Both the position numbers and the translations under genes were made by a program. This document shows positions 11,527 through 23,108 of a stretch of 64,000 nucleotides of DNA, one piece after another (position 1 is the stretch's first letter; each line of letters opens with the position of its first letter). The notes under the pieces are model-generated. The model saw only the letters and a list, made by a program, of their open reading frames with translations, did no database searches and was not told where the DNA came from. Source of the stretch: Symsagittifera roscoffensis (Eukaryota > Xenacoelomorpha > Acoela > Convolutidae); assembly GCF_963678635.1 (NCBI RefSeq), contig NC_087070.1, positions 9,148,539-9,212,538 on the forward strand. Reading direction: 5' to 3'.

Positions 11527-12645
11527 AGACTGCTCGTATATCAGGGCAAAGCCCCGAATATTCCAACTGCACTTAAGGCCAATTGAAACGTTTTTTTTTT
11601 TTTTTTGGTTGAATAATTGACAAAATAGATGAGAAAACAGAATTTTCTTAAAATTATTTATTCATTTTATCCCCCTCAACACACAATGTAAAAGACTTTT
11701 GAAGAAAACGGAATACTTATGATTGGCGGGTTTGTTTAGGGTGATTGACTCCCTGAAATCCAATTGTTAAAAAAACTTTTACATCCGATCATTTTTTGCA
11801 AAATTTTGCTAGTTTGAAAATTATCAATTTGGTCATGCTCTGGACTATTTTATGCGCTTTTTGAAAATTTTATCGATAATTTTGAAAACGTAACACAAAT
11901 TGTTCATGCTTGGCGAATTTCCCCGCACAACAAAATCGTTTCAAATTGAATTCTTGCTAGATTATCGTACGTATTAATTTGGATATTGTCCAAATTTTAT
12001 AATTTTTCGATAATTTTCTTTTCCCAAAAAACTATTCGATAGGGATAAAGGGCAGTCAGAGCACTCAGGGCACTCTTATGATATACGAGCGTTCCTGTTT
12101 TCCTTGGCCGTGTTTTCGGTTTTTGTTCCGATTTACATAACGAAAGTAACAAATATTTGTGCTCGGTGTGGGTTTTTTTCTTCAGACAAATTTCGACTTT
12201 TTAACTAGCCAATTTAACGGGTTTTTTTAAAAATCGTTGGAAAGGTATTGTTATCCTGAGTTTAAATTTGAAAATGTATTTCTTCTGTAATCACAATCCC
12301 TAAAGCTATGGGTCTTTAAAGATTGCCATTTTGGCCAGTTTGGGCCAATTAACGCGCGATATATTTCGCGCTACTAACGCACAAGCGGAGAATTAACCCG
12401 TCTTATAAATCATTCCAACTTGGTTGAAGGAAGTTATTTGCCATCATTGAGTAGTTAATAGGAGTAAAATTTATCAATTTACTCATTATTTGGCGTGTGG
12501 GGGTATGCTTTTCACAAAGAAAATCCCAAACTAATTTTAAATGTTTCATTTTTTTTATTACTTTTTTTGTTGTTATTACTGCTCCAGAGACTTTGAGAGG
12601 CTGCCGGAAAAATCAGGGTTTCGCCCTGATACGAGCAGTCTTGTC
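11527..12645. mobile_element. Foldback element with hairpin ends (R1 family)
   Basis: Inverted ends of about 45 bp flank this block. The left end reads ACAAGACTGCTCGTATATCA near 11,528. The right end is its reverse complement, CTGATACGAGCAGTCTTGTC near 12,630. Each end holds a small hairpin built on TCAGGG and CCCTGA. Inside lie a second, degenerate copy of the end motif at about 12,050-12,095 and the R1 core at about 12,130-12,500, with the palindrome GCGCGATATATTTCGCGC at about 12,355. There is no transposase frame, so it is non-autonomous. I found no clear target duplication. Confidence 0.65.
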
Positions 12646-13869
12646 TGTATTTTTTTGTTTAATTGATTTTTGTTTGTCGAAGATACTTCTGATACACATG
12701 TTTTGTTGTTGGAAATATTCAGTCATATCTTGGGACGATCTTCTGCCTTCAATGCTCAAGTTCTCAATAAAATGTTGCAGTTTTTATTTACCTAAATTTT
12801 GATTTTTTTGCAATTATTTATAGCATTTTCAAGTCATCTAACTTTTTTCGATAAAATTGGTTCCTTGCTTAACTTTAACCATGAAAACTGGCAGTTTTAG
12901 CCTTCTATGAAATATGCTGGAAATATGTTGTCTGATCATCCTCTGGAAAACATTAACATATCATATCGAATCTGATCAAATTACCGTCCTGATAATACGA
13001 CCAGTCTGTGATTTACAAGGCAAAGATCTGAATTTTCAAACTGCATTTTAGAGTGTCTCAATTAGTATTTATAAAACACGATAAGTTTTCAAAACAAAAG
13101 AATTTTTTTCTACGCCACACGCTTTGATAGTTTTCACAGCTAATAATGTAAATTGGAAATAAAATAAATTGGAACTGATTTTTAGCCAGATTTGTTACTT
13201 TGGCTAATAAATAGGCCCTAAAACCGCGCCCATTTCGGAACAAAATTGAAATACGTTTGAGGATAGTTGCCTTAAACGGCAGTTTTATTACGTTTCTTGT
13301 GAACAAGTTTTTAGCAACAAACAAATATATGTTAAAAGCGCAAAACCTTATTGTTTCACAAACATTATTATTCATATATTTATTCCATCTGGAAAAAAAC
13401 AGGTAAAATCATGGATTGACGTTTATTTGCAGCGATATCAAATTTGATGTTACTTTTAGAAACGCTGTTCAACTTCCAAAGAAAGTGGCGGAACAATTGA
13501 GCTCCGGGTGGTTTTTTTCACTACTAGAATTTTTTTAACCTGTAATTTTGACGGAACTGTTCTATCGTCTGAAAACTTTTTTGAAAATTTGAAAAAAAAT
13601 GTGATTTTTTTGCGTAAATTTGCGAGATTTTAAAAATTGAAAGTCTTAACAATTTGGAATATTTATTTCCCGATGTAATTCGTGCTGTTAATGCTTCAGC
13701 GGTAGTTTAATACGTTCTAGAAAGTGTTCCAAATAAAATTTAGGCAGGCTGTTTGGTCTGTTCATGGATTTGGCATAGGCGAAACATATCACTTTGTACT
13801 TTACTCAACGCGTTGGTCAATGTTTTTCAAAATTTATCTTTAAAAATTTTTTTTCTCTGTAGAACTCGA
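12646..13869. other. No gene seen
   Basis: AT-rich sequence. The 105-codon minus-strand frame at 13,058-13,375 has no recognisable domain and no repeat of its own. Confidence 0.4.
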
Positions 13870-13925
13870 AAAGCATTCGGAACATTCAGGGCTTCGCCTT
13901 GACACGAGCGGTCTTCTTTGCTTTT
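13870..13925 (+). repeat. Isolated copy of the R1 hairpin end motif
   Basis: CATTCAGGGCTTCGCC followed by TGACACGAGCGGTCTTC is the same end motif seen at 11,528, 12,600 and 26,745, here without the R1 core. A weaker copy lies at 18,955-18,995. Confidence 0.65.
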
Positions 13926-16900
13926 TTGTTCGTGTTTTCGAAAATTGAATCATAATTGAATCTGATGGTTGAATTGAACTTCAACGGTAAATTTATTTCG
14001 GAAACTCAATCAACAGTTTAATGTTTTGACGATAACTTTTTTCCTTTTCCTTTTATAAAAAAATGTTATGTAGACCCGGAGAGATTGCCAATCTATTTAA
14101 CTATCTCCTTTTTTCTTGATGATTTGGGAAGATTGTTAAGGAGGGTATATTGGTCGAGTTGTCCAACAATCAGAATGCAGCAAGAATGTTAAGGCAAGCA
14201 AAATAGTAATAATTCGCGTAAAGCAGCTATTTCAATTTTTTGGTTTAGCAAAGTTGCTGCAAAAAATGAATCCATCGTTGATAAATATGATTTTGTGACT
14301 GAATTTCTCATTGAAATGCTTTGTCAGGCACAGTAAAAAAATTGATAAGACACCATACTAAGAAAAGTTTTTGTGGCTGCAAACACCATCAAATTCCTTT
14401 GCCATAAACAGTAAAAAAATGGATCAAAAAACCAGGATAAGAAGAGTTGTAATTAATTTTTCGTAGAACCACCACTTGATTGATTAACTCTGTTTTAGTT
14501 TCTTAAAAGTTAATATTTGTTTTACGAAAACATATATTAACTTTTAGGGCCCGCAGGAGCCCTTACATTTCATTGTTTTGAAGGTAAATTCTTGAATTTA
14601 TGATTTCGGTAAACTACTCTCCTCGAATGACTGTCGCTAAGCGCAGCACATTTAAATGGAAGTTGATCTATGCCGAAAATTTTCGCTCAAGTTTCATACA
14701 AAAAAAATCAAAAAAGTGTTTAGAAATTTTCGATAAAATTAAATGTCTTGAAATTTACTTGAATTTAGGTTTCGATTTTTCCGATTTTTAGACTCTGTGT
14801 TCGACTTTATTTTTCCACCAAGCAACTCACATTTTTGTTTCGACTTTGAGTTTGATTATAAGCCCTTCGCGACTAAGATTTTTTTGGTCAAACGCTGACA
14901 TGTGTTTAATCCGCCTACGTCGAAACGTGAATCGCAAACGTTGACTCGCTTAATATTTCAAATATTTTATCAAATATTTTAAGCTGTTTATGGTCTGATA
15001 CGACATTTTTTCATGCCTGATAAGTTTGACAAAACGCTATTGGAATGGTTTTTTTCTTGCTCGGAAATAGTGCTATGGAAATATATGACACAAACTTTCT
15101 GTTTGTATGTTTTTGGTTTGTAGAGACAGAAACTAATGAGATCCATTTAGTCAATTATATAATTTGTCAGCGCTATGCACAATTCTTGAGAGCACATTAA
15201 AAAAATTTTTTTTTATAAAACTTGAGTTATGCTTAATTGCTCCTTTTTGTTACGACCTCTGAAAATGAATGGAATTTTGTGTTTGAATGCTGATTATGTT
15301 CATTTTTCTACTTGTTTTGCACGCTAGGTCAAGTACCAGAAGTAATAATTACGATGAGTTGACTGTTGAAACATTTTAAAGCCCTTTCAATTGTGAATAG
15401 AATGATATGAGAAAACTCTAAGTATGTTTTCTTATCTTAAAAAAATTGAACTTTTGATGTCGTGTGCAAATTTGAGCGAGTACAGCAAGTAATGCAATTA
15501 CTTAAGGTAGTGTAATTGAAAATTTAGTTTTGGGATGGGAAAGTTTTTAAATAAAGCACCATGTAGCGCTAATTTGGCACTTTGAAGCTCATAAAATAAA
15601 ATCTAAGCTTTGTGTAACATGTAATCATTTCAAATATTTTTAGAAATTTTGTTTGTTTTTTCGAATAATTTTTGTATCGAAATGCTCATTTAACTTTTTT
15701 TGTTCAATTCATTTTTGAAATAAAACTGTGATCAACGAAAGCCAATGTTTAAGGTTTAAGTCTTAAGCTTTTTGAAGGACTTGTTCCAAAACAGTGCTCA
15801 AAAAATAATCTGATTTTGATAAAGGAGTTTTTATTTTTTTTCTTGAATAACTGTCGTCGGACTGAACTTTCCTCATTTATTATACAGAACTCTCTCTGTG
15901 AGATATAATAGAAAATTTACCCACATTTTAAGGCCGTATCTATACGCTTAACGTCCCTGAAGTGCGGTAAACGAATACTGTGTTGAAAGCTTTGCTGTTT
16001 TTACACTTTTATTCAAATTTCGCTTCCCTGAAAATTGAAGCACTTACGCACATAGATCATCTTTTCCCCCATTAGTCTGGTTTCAATTCAAGGTTTGAGA
16101 TGCAATTTGTGTTTGAGACTTTGATGGAAGCTTTTGGTCACATAAGATTTTTTCTAGGTCTTTTTTGTTTTTTGACAAATGTTTTTGTTTAGATCACCAA
16201 GGAATCATCGCCCTCATTTTTGGGATATGATATAGAGCCATACAATGAAAAAATTGATTCAGCCAATGTAAATTTTCCTTCTTATTGGGAGTTGGGGAGT
16301 TTATCGTTCTTTTTCGTCAGGATGAGGTCAGTTTTACGAAAAAGTTTTGATGTTTAGAAGCTTCACGGCTGTTAAGATTACAATTTATTACTTTTGCTAT
16401 CTCAAAAAATTATATTTTTCGTGAAAATCAAAAAATCTAGCACCTGGATTTAGAATTTTGTTTTACTTGTAAAATGTTTACCTAACAAATGAACCTGAAT
16501 TTACCGTATCAATTCATTTTGAAAAAAAATATGTTGGAAAGCTAATCTTGATGTCTTGCACCAGTTTTAACTGTTCTTTTTCTGCAAAAGAACTGGAATA
16601 TGAAATTCCTTCTTTGGGCCATGAAAATTACAAGAATTACTTGTGTTAAAATTTGGAGATTTTTTAACAAAAACGACAAAGAAAAGATCTGATTTGCTTC
16701 CTGATTGAAATTGTTTTTGAAGGAAGTCGCAAATAATCACAAAAGTTTTTGATCTCATTTCATCTCAAAAGTTTTTATCTCATTTGATCTCATTTCTACC
16801 CAGCTTCAATATTTTATAAAAATAAAAATTTAACTCCTCATAAATGCATTTTTTTTACTGTTCAGGAATAATTTTTAGGGATAATTCATGGCGCCATCAA

Positions 16901-17084
16901 AAATCTCTGAATAGCATCGGGAAATTTTTCTTTTATCGTCGAAACGAAGAAAATGCAAAAAAATATTGAAATTGATTTGTTTGTCTTTATCCTAAAAATG
17001 TAGAAACGTTTTGGAAAACAAAATTCCTACAAAATACCAGTTTTTGCAACGTTGCGTCTTACAATAAAACGCTTTGGAAATTTT
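13926..17084. other. No gene seen
   Basis: AT-rich sequence without a supported gene, RNA or repeat boundary. The short frames at 14,600 and 16,567 look random. Confidence 0.4.
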
Positions 17085-17830
17085 TAATCACGTAAACAAT
17101 CTTCGAAAGTTGAAAAGCTTAAACTGATATTTTTGATGGTTGCCAAAGAAAATTTGATGGTTGTAATATCGAATCAAAATTCATCAAAAGACAAGTGAGA
17201 TGAAGTTGAACCGTAAAAAATGTCATTATTTATAATTCTTTGAAAATTCTGACCTGCTAAAAAGTAATCAAAAAGGCGTTTTACTTGATTTGTTACAGAG
17301 TTTTATGTTTTGACTCTTAAAAACAAGTAGCAACCCTTTATTCGGATGTGTTCCATTTTCTTCTTTGTTTTTGTTTTCCACAGTTACCACAGTTTTTGTT
17401 TTCCACAGTTTCTTTTCCACAGTTTTCTTCTTTGTTTTTGTTTCAGTTACCACAAACAATCATCGGAATGGGTCGAGTGATATACCAAATTAAAACCCTT
17501 TCAGTCGTTACTCGGATAACATTTTAATACTGCTTAGAGATACTAAAGCCCTTTCAATCTAAACTAAAATCATTTTAGTCGTGACTTGGATAGCAATTTA
17601 ATGTGCTGAGAAAAACTTCTATAATTTTGAGTTTTAGTGATTGAATAACATTCGCTTTATATGAAAACTAGCAATTTAGGCTAAATAAAATTTGGTTTAA
17701 CTGAAAAAACAATTGTGGAAGCCTCATTTAGTGCATTTGGCATAAAACTCTCAAAAAATAATTAAAAGTTTAAGTGAACAGTTTCAAAAAAATATATTTT
17801 CTTTCTTTTTTTCTTTATTTGTTTTTGTTG
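17085..17830. repeat. Diverged tandem duplication, copy 1
   Basis: Matches 17,935-18,760 in order. Shared landmarks are ATCACGTAAA..CTTCGAAA, a block with TGATTTGTTACAGAGTT, and GGAAGCCTCA followed about 25 bases on by CTCTCAAAAAATAATTAAAA. Copy 1 also contains the TTTTCCACAG tract. No coding signal is conserved between the copies. Confidence 0.65.
17350..17455. repeat. TTTTGTTTTCCACAGTT low-complexity repeat
   Basis: Several close copies of TTTTTGTTTTCCACAGTT and TTCTTCTTTG make this tract. The minus-strand Lys/Thr-rich frame at 17,268-17,459 is only the repeat read in reverse. Confidence 0.75.
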
Positions 17831-17934
17831 AAGCAATTCTAGTCGTTTATGTTTATTTACTAAATTTTAATTGTGTTCGTATACTTCAATCGTCATGACA
17901 AGTGCTATCATGCGTTTTAGTTTTTGAAATCGTT

Positions 17935-18760
17935 TATCACGTAAAAAACCTTCGAAACGCAAAAATTGAACCTGATAATTTTGATCCTTGTCCAAAAAAT
18001 TTTTGGCAGTCAAAATTTTTATATGACATTTTCATGATAGGAAAATTTGTTCTTCGGTATTCATTTTCGAGTTGAATATCAAACAGTTTTTGTTGATATA
18101 TCAAATCAGAATTCATTAAGTAAAATTAAATTGAACTGTAACAAACTGTTATCATAGTTAGTTGTTTGAAAAATTTCAATGGCTGAAAATAATCATAAAA
18201 GGTAAATTAACTCAATTTATTGTAGAAAATGTTTAAAAAACATTCAAAGTTTGTCAACGAGATCCTATTTTTAATGATATTTGAGATGAATGTTAGGTTG
18301 ATAAAATGAAAAAGCATTAAGTATATCTTATCTCTAATTTGGAGACAAGCAAATGACAAAAATCAAATTTCACATTTTTTCAACGTACTTTTGATTTGTT
18401 ACAGAGTTGTTTGTTCCGACCATTGAAACTGGGTTGAAATCTTATATTCGAATTTGTTTTGATCGTTTTAATCATCGCAGTGGTATATAATGCAAAATAC
18501 TTTTCAGTAGTGACTCGAATAACCTTTAAAAAGTTCAAATTTTCAATATGAGACTGGTTTGAAATTTTTTGTGTTTTATTCAAACTTCGAGCGAGTGAAG
18601 CGATCGAGAAAAGTTTTCTCTATATGATTATAATTACAAAAACTAATTTTGGAAGCCTCAATTAGCGAATTTTTGGCAAAAAACTCTCAAAAAATAATTA
18701 AAATTTTATGCTCAAAAAATTGAAAAAAGATTTTTTTTTCGTTTTTTTATTTGGTTTTCC
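17935..18760. repeat. Diverged tandem duplication, copy 2
   Basis: Second copy of the 17,085-17,830 unit, with substitutions and indels throughout. Its offset from copy 1 is about 0.85-1 kb and varies along the length, so indels have accumulated. Confidence 0.6.
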
Positions 18761-20760
18761 AATTCCATAATAGCTTTTCAAAATTTAATTGTGTTCAAAT
18801 TTTTAATTCTCAGATGTAATTGATGAATTCTATAAAAAAATTTTTTAGATTGTAGCAGATCTAGTAAAATATGGACACTGTAGACCGTAAAAATTATCGG
18901 ATCATTTCTTCAGTTATGCAACCAAAAACCATTTATTTGGCCTTAAAGTGCAGCCAGAACATTCAGGGTTTCACTCTGATATTTGAGAAGCCTTGTTTGA
19001 TGTTGAAGTTTAGCAGCCCTAGAAGTTGTTTCTAAATTTTGTTAAGCTTCGAGCTAATTGAGGACTAGCAAGTAAACTTGCAGATTATGCATTCAGCAGA
19101 AATAAAGATGTTTTTTATAAGGATTAAAAATTGCGTTTTAACAATTGAAGCAGTACAATTTTACTAATCAACTAGTCGAAGAGAAGTATCTTCAAATAGG
19201 TTTAACATAATGACAGGTTTTACAGGTTTTAACATAATTTTAAAAATGACCTTGTGGAACACCTGAAAAAACATCGAAATATTCAGAACAGACACCACTC
19301 AGAAGTTTTCGTCTTCAGTTAGAAACTAGTTTTTTTAATGCCTGTTCTTGTGTTTCGAGAAAAATTGTATGACTTTCTTAATGAAAAGTTTATAAAACTG
19401 GTCATAGGTTTATTTTATGATATATGAAATCTTAGTTTTTAAAAACTACGTATCAGCAGCATTTTGTCCGAATTAAGGAAGTTTCTGTTTTGAGTGTCAA
19501 GAAATTTTTTAGAGGGCAAAACGATCAAAAAGATAGTCACAAAGTGGAGCACAATTGTGCGCTTCGGTGCTGTGACAAAATCTTGAAAAAACTTTAAAAA
19601 AAGCAGTTCTAAGCGCCCAAAACTACCAGATTCTAGTTCACCATAGTTAGGATAGCTCATCATAAGGACGTTTCCATTGTGTCATAAATTAAAGACCCAA
19701 ACTTTGCTGGGTTTTTATCTGATTACCCCACAGGGACTGGAAAAAATGATCAGAGTTGGCCTGTTTCCACGTAAAATCAAAGTATAAGCAAACAGTTTAA
19801 AGGAGACTCATAACGAAATCATATCGAAGTTATTTCAGTAGTTTTTAGTCTGACCTTGCCTGAAGTATTTTGTTTGTCAGACTAATTCACTATTAAGCTG
19901 ATTAAAAATATAATTCAGTAGGGCATTCGGGTCAGATTTGACCAAGGATAATGAAATTTTACATAATTCTTGATTTGAATATCATTTTTTTGCAACGAAT
20001 GAGAAAAAGTGCAGAACTAAGCAAAAAAAATTCTGGAATAACCAATCAAAAACTGTTTATTTTTTATTCTATTTTTGCTCTTTTCTGTCATTTTTTGTCA
20101 ATTTCATTGAATTCAGACTGTTCTTGGCCACTTCAAGGGCTATCAGATACCTGTTTTGAAAGTTCTGAGCAAAAACAAGCTTAAAGAAAACACTTTTTTC
20201 ACCTTATAATGGTGAGATGGTAGTCCCATCTACCGTTTGAGGCTTCACCTGACAAGATTTTTTTGTGTTTAAATATTGGCGTACTAGACTAAGATGGTTT
20301 TCTTGGTAGAAAGTCTTCGCTACTTGTACTGCTACCATAGTAACGTTTGTTCGATTTCAGTTTTTTAATGTAAATTTGATGTATCAAAACCGCCTGCATC
20401 AAGAATCAGCATTTTCGTTTTATCTTTGAAAAAAAAAAACGAAAACGAAAAAAGAAAAAAAAAATCAGCTTCAGGTTTCAGCTTCAATTTTTTTGAATTT
20501 TCGTCGCCCATATGCTAGCTCCAACAAAATTAAAAAATTGGCGCCTAATTACACATAATTATTTTGAGTTTTACTCCAAATATGAGTAAACTCATTCTTC
20601 AACCTGAGAATTAAGCGTAAGTAGCAGTTTCGAGCAGTAAAATCCTTCATTGGCGAAGGTCGGAATGAGCGAAATCAAAAATCAGCCAATTAAATTTCAA
20701 TATTCCAAAAATTGAAAAGAAAGCGTGGAGATCTCAAAGAAAGTAAACATTTCAAAGGTC
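18761..20760. other. No gene; weak R1 end motif and an A/G-rich tract
   Basis: A weak copy of the R1 end motif, ACATTCAGGGTTTCACTCTGA, lies at 18,958-18,978. An AAAAACGAAAACG tract lies at 20,429-20,462. The 74- and 77-codon frames at 19,439-19,663 and 19,951-20,184 show no supporting features. Confidence 0.4.
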
Positions 20761-20925
20761 TCTACATTGATAACGCCGAATACACAGAAATAACGCCGAA
20801 ACTGCATTTTCGGCGTTATTTCTGTACACAGAAATAACGCCGAAATAACGCCGAAATGAATACACAGAAATAACGCCGAAATAACGCCGAAACTACATTG
20901 ATAACGCCGAAACTGCAGAAACATG
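20761..20925. repeat. AATAACGCCGAAA repeat with an internal hairpin
   Basis: About nine copies of ATAACGCCGAA, spaced by TACACAG, ACTGCA or CTACATTG. One segment is inverted: ACAGAAATAACGCCGAAA at 20,784-20,801 pairs perfectly with 20,808-20,825 across a 6-nt loop. It is not a CRISPR array: units are short and irregular, the spacers are themselves repetitive and the context is eukaryotic. Confidence 0.85.
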
Positions 20926-21424
20926 TAAAATTGTCACTGACCGCCGGCGAGTTCTAAAAAGTTTTATATTTCAAGGTTTCTGTTATAAAACCAGCTAATT
21001 ATTGCTTCAAGTAACTCTTTTTTAGTTGAATAGCAATTGATTCAATTTAATCCATGACTTCAGCCTGAATTTGTTTTTGGTCCTTCGCCGGTGCGTCCTT
21101 CGCCGGTGAGTCCTTCGCCCATTCAGTCATTCGCCTTTGAGAAAAACCCCCGTTTTGCGCCTTTTGCTTCTCAATTATAATCAATTAAAAACGTTTTCTT
21201 TGCTGTCTATATATACATCAAACTTGATAACAGATAGTCAAATGCGACGTGTTCTTAAATTCTTTGTATGCTAAACTATTTTTTCGCGACAAATTATAAC
21301 TATAGACATTCAGACACTTCTTATGATTGTGTTTTGCTACAAAAAGAGAGGCTTTTTTATTCAGAAAAACTTGTAGAACAATGATTGCAAGTATGATAGA
21401 TCGCCACTGTTAAATATGGTGCTA
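20926..21424. other. No gene; short GTCCTTCGCCGGT repeat
   Basis: At about 21,080-21,135 the motif TCCTTCGCC occurs three times with changing tails, then TCATTCGCC. Nothing else is identifiable. Confidence 0.5.
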
Positions 21425-21803
21425 GGGATTGAAGGAGACTGGTTGTTTAGCAGACCGCTCTTTTAGCAGACTCAGAACAATTAGCAAGTCAGAACGCTAA
21501 CTTCAAAAACGGCAGTCTTGGCGCATAGCGACCGCTCGCTCCGCGCGCCTCGATTCGTCGGAAGTGTTATTGTGCGCCTAAACCTTTGTTTTGCCGCTTA
21601 TTTAGACTTTTGTGTTTTTGAAGTTGATAGTTTTGTTGACAAAAATGTGAGATAATTGTTTAATTGGGGAAGCTTGACCAAAGACTGAGCGTCTTTTTGA
21701 GTCTGTCAGTAATGCATTAATCACTTAATTATGATGGTCTGCTAAAAGACTCATTTTTCACTTTTTATGCTAAAAGATTGGTCTTCTAAACAATCGGTTC
21801 CCG
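21425..21803. mobile_element. Foldback (MITE-like) element with TTGTTTAGCAGACC ends
   Basis: The left end has GGTTGTTTAGCAGACCGCTC, then TTTTAGCA. The right end read in reverse gives CCGATTGTTTAGAAGACCAATC, then TTTTAGCA, so about 30 bp of imperfect inverted repeat flank a 0.38-kb body. The body is GC-rich around 21,525-21,560 and has no transposase. The superfamily cannot be assigned from the ends alone. Confidence 0.65.
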
Positions 21804-22777
21804 ATAAATATGATTTTTCATCTTGTTAATCTGAAATTACATATCGTGCCAGGACTTTGTGAAATTTATACAAGAATTAACAGAAATTGACCTATATTTT
21901 CAATCAGCTAGATGTATTTTATGATGATATAAAAAGACAAATATAATAAAGCTAAGCGGCTGCAACTTGTCAATAAAACATTCGACAATCAATGTTTTTT
22001 AGATCTTATTTCAAGGTTTTTTGATACTTTTTTGAGCCAAAAAAATATTAGTTTTCTCTCGTGCGAATATGATCATTGCTTAAATTCTGTGAAGTAAAGA
22101 ATTAATTTTTTTTGAAATTTACTAATTGTCTTCTGTTTATTATGCGCCAATGAACGAAGTGAGGACACTTTATTACGTCGTTTTTTATTTTCTTCACTTG
22201 AGAAAATAATATATAAAAACCATCACAAAAATTTTTTGATTTTAACAAAAGTTTTAACATTATGAGTTGTGTTCTTTAAATTTGAAACCTGAATAGTTTT
22301 TAAGAATCACTGTCATTTTTTATGGCCATTTGTGAGATCCTTGACACTTGTTCATTTTTCTAATTATGTTTTTTTTCTAATTTTTAAAATATATATTTAA
22401 GAGTCAAAACTAAAAGGAGTGAGTTGACCGTAATTTATCCAAGCTAGAACTCGTTGTTGGAACATAGAGAATATACACCACATGCGAACTTGGTTGATCT
22501 ATTGAAACAGAACTTCTTATGATCTGATTCAGTATTCCTTGCTGTCTCCCTTTTATCAGTTCGAGTTTAAATAACTGTCAAAGTATGTCAACTATGACTG
22601 TGTTTTTTGATATTAATAATTCATCCTATCCATGAATCGATGCGATACATTTCTAGGGCGTTTCGGGCGAAGATTTACCCAAAAATAGGAACTTTATTTT
22701 ATGAAATACTCGTAATTTTTCAAAAAATTGTTTTTCTCACTGATAAAAATTATGCATAATGACTAAATTTACATCAA
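21804..22777. other. Upstream of first detected exon; no promoter identified
   Basis: AT-rich sequence without a recognisable exon. If the gene starts with the ATG at 22,778, this would hold promoter and 5' UTR, but I see no TATA box or initiator I would defend. Confidence 0.35.
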
Positions 22778-23108
22778 ATGATCACTTTAATCGATCTCAA
22801 GAAGAACCTTTGCAACAACTCTCTTGCTTCGCACCAATCCACAAGCATCTTATTCCGGATTTTAACTTCATCTGTGCCACGTTTAGATGGAAATTGGTGG
22901 AATGTGGCGGCACCCAAATCCTTTCTTCAAAGAGGGGTCAACATGCTGTCTGACTTTGTTGCCACTCCCGCTGTGACCGAAAACTCCGCCCAAAGCCCCG
23001 CCCAAAACGCCAACGTCATTAATGAAAACGAAAATAGACTCGATGAATTCGAGAGCTCAGCTGAAAACGCAGACAAAAAAGCCGGTGGGACTAATTCAAA
23101 CTATCAAG
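22778..23108 (+). CDS. Large unrecognised gene, first detected coding exon
   Basis: The open frame runs from ATG at 22,778 (in-frame TGA just upstream at 22,760) to a donor at CAAG|gtagaa and ends in phase 1, which fits the next exon. The first about 45 residues are ordinary and include DGNWWNVAAPKSFLQ and a short helical stretch GVNMLSDFV. The rest is polar and disordered (Asn, Glu, Ala). Two alternatives for the 5' end exist: an acceptor at TTTAG just before 22,885, or a later Met in GVNML. The family is not recognised. A W-rich N-terminal helix ahead of a long acidic disordered region is seen in some coiled-coil scaffold and Golgi proteins, but that is only an analogy. Confidence 0.65.

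Noticed and set aside
20761-20925. CRISPR-like array
   Set aside because: Repeat units are 11-17 bp and irregular, spacers are repetitive, one unit is inverted, and the genome is eukaryotic.
22759-22953. 64-codon frame overlapping the first exon
   Set aside because: It is in another frame and has no matching donor phase. The 22,778 frame fits the downstream exon.
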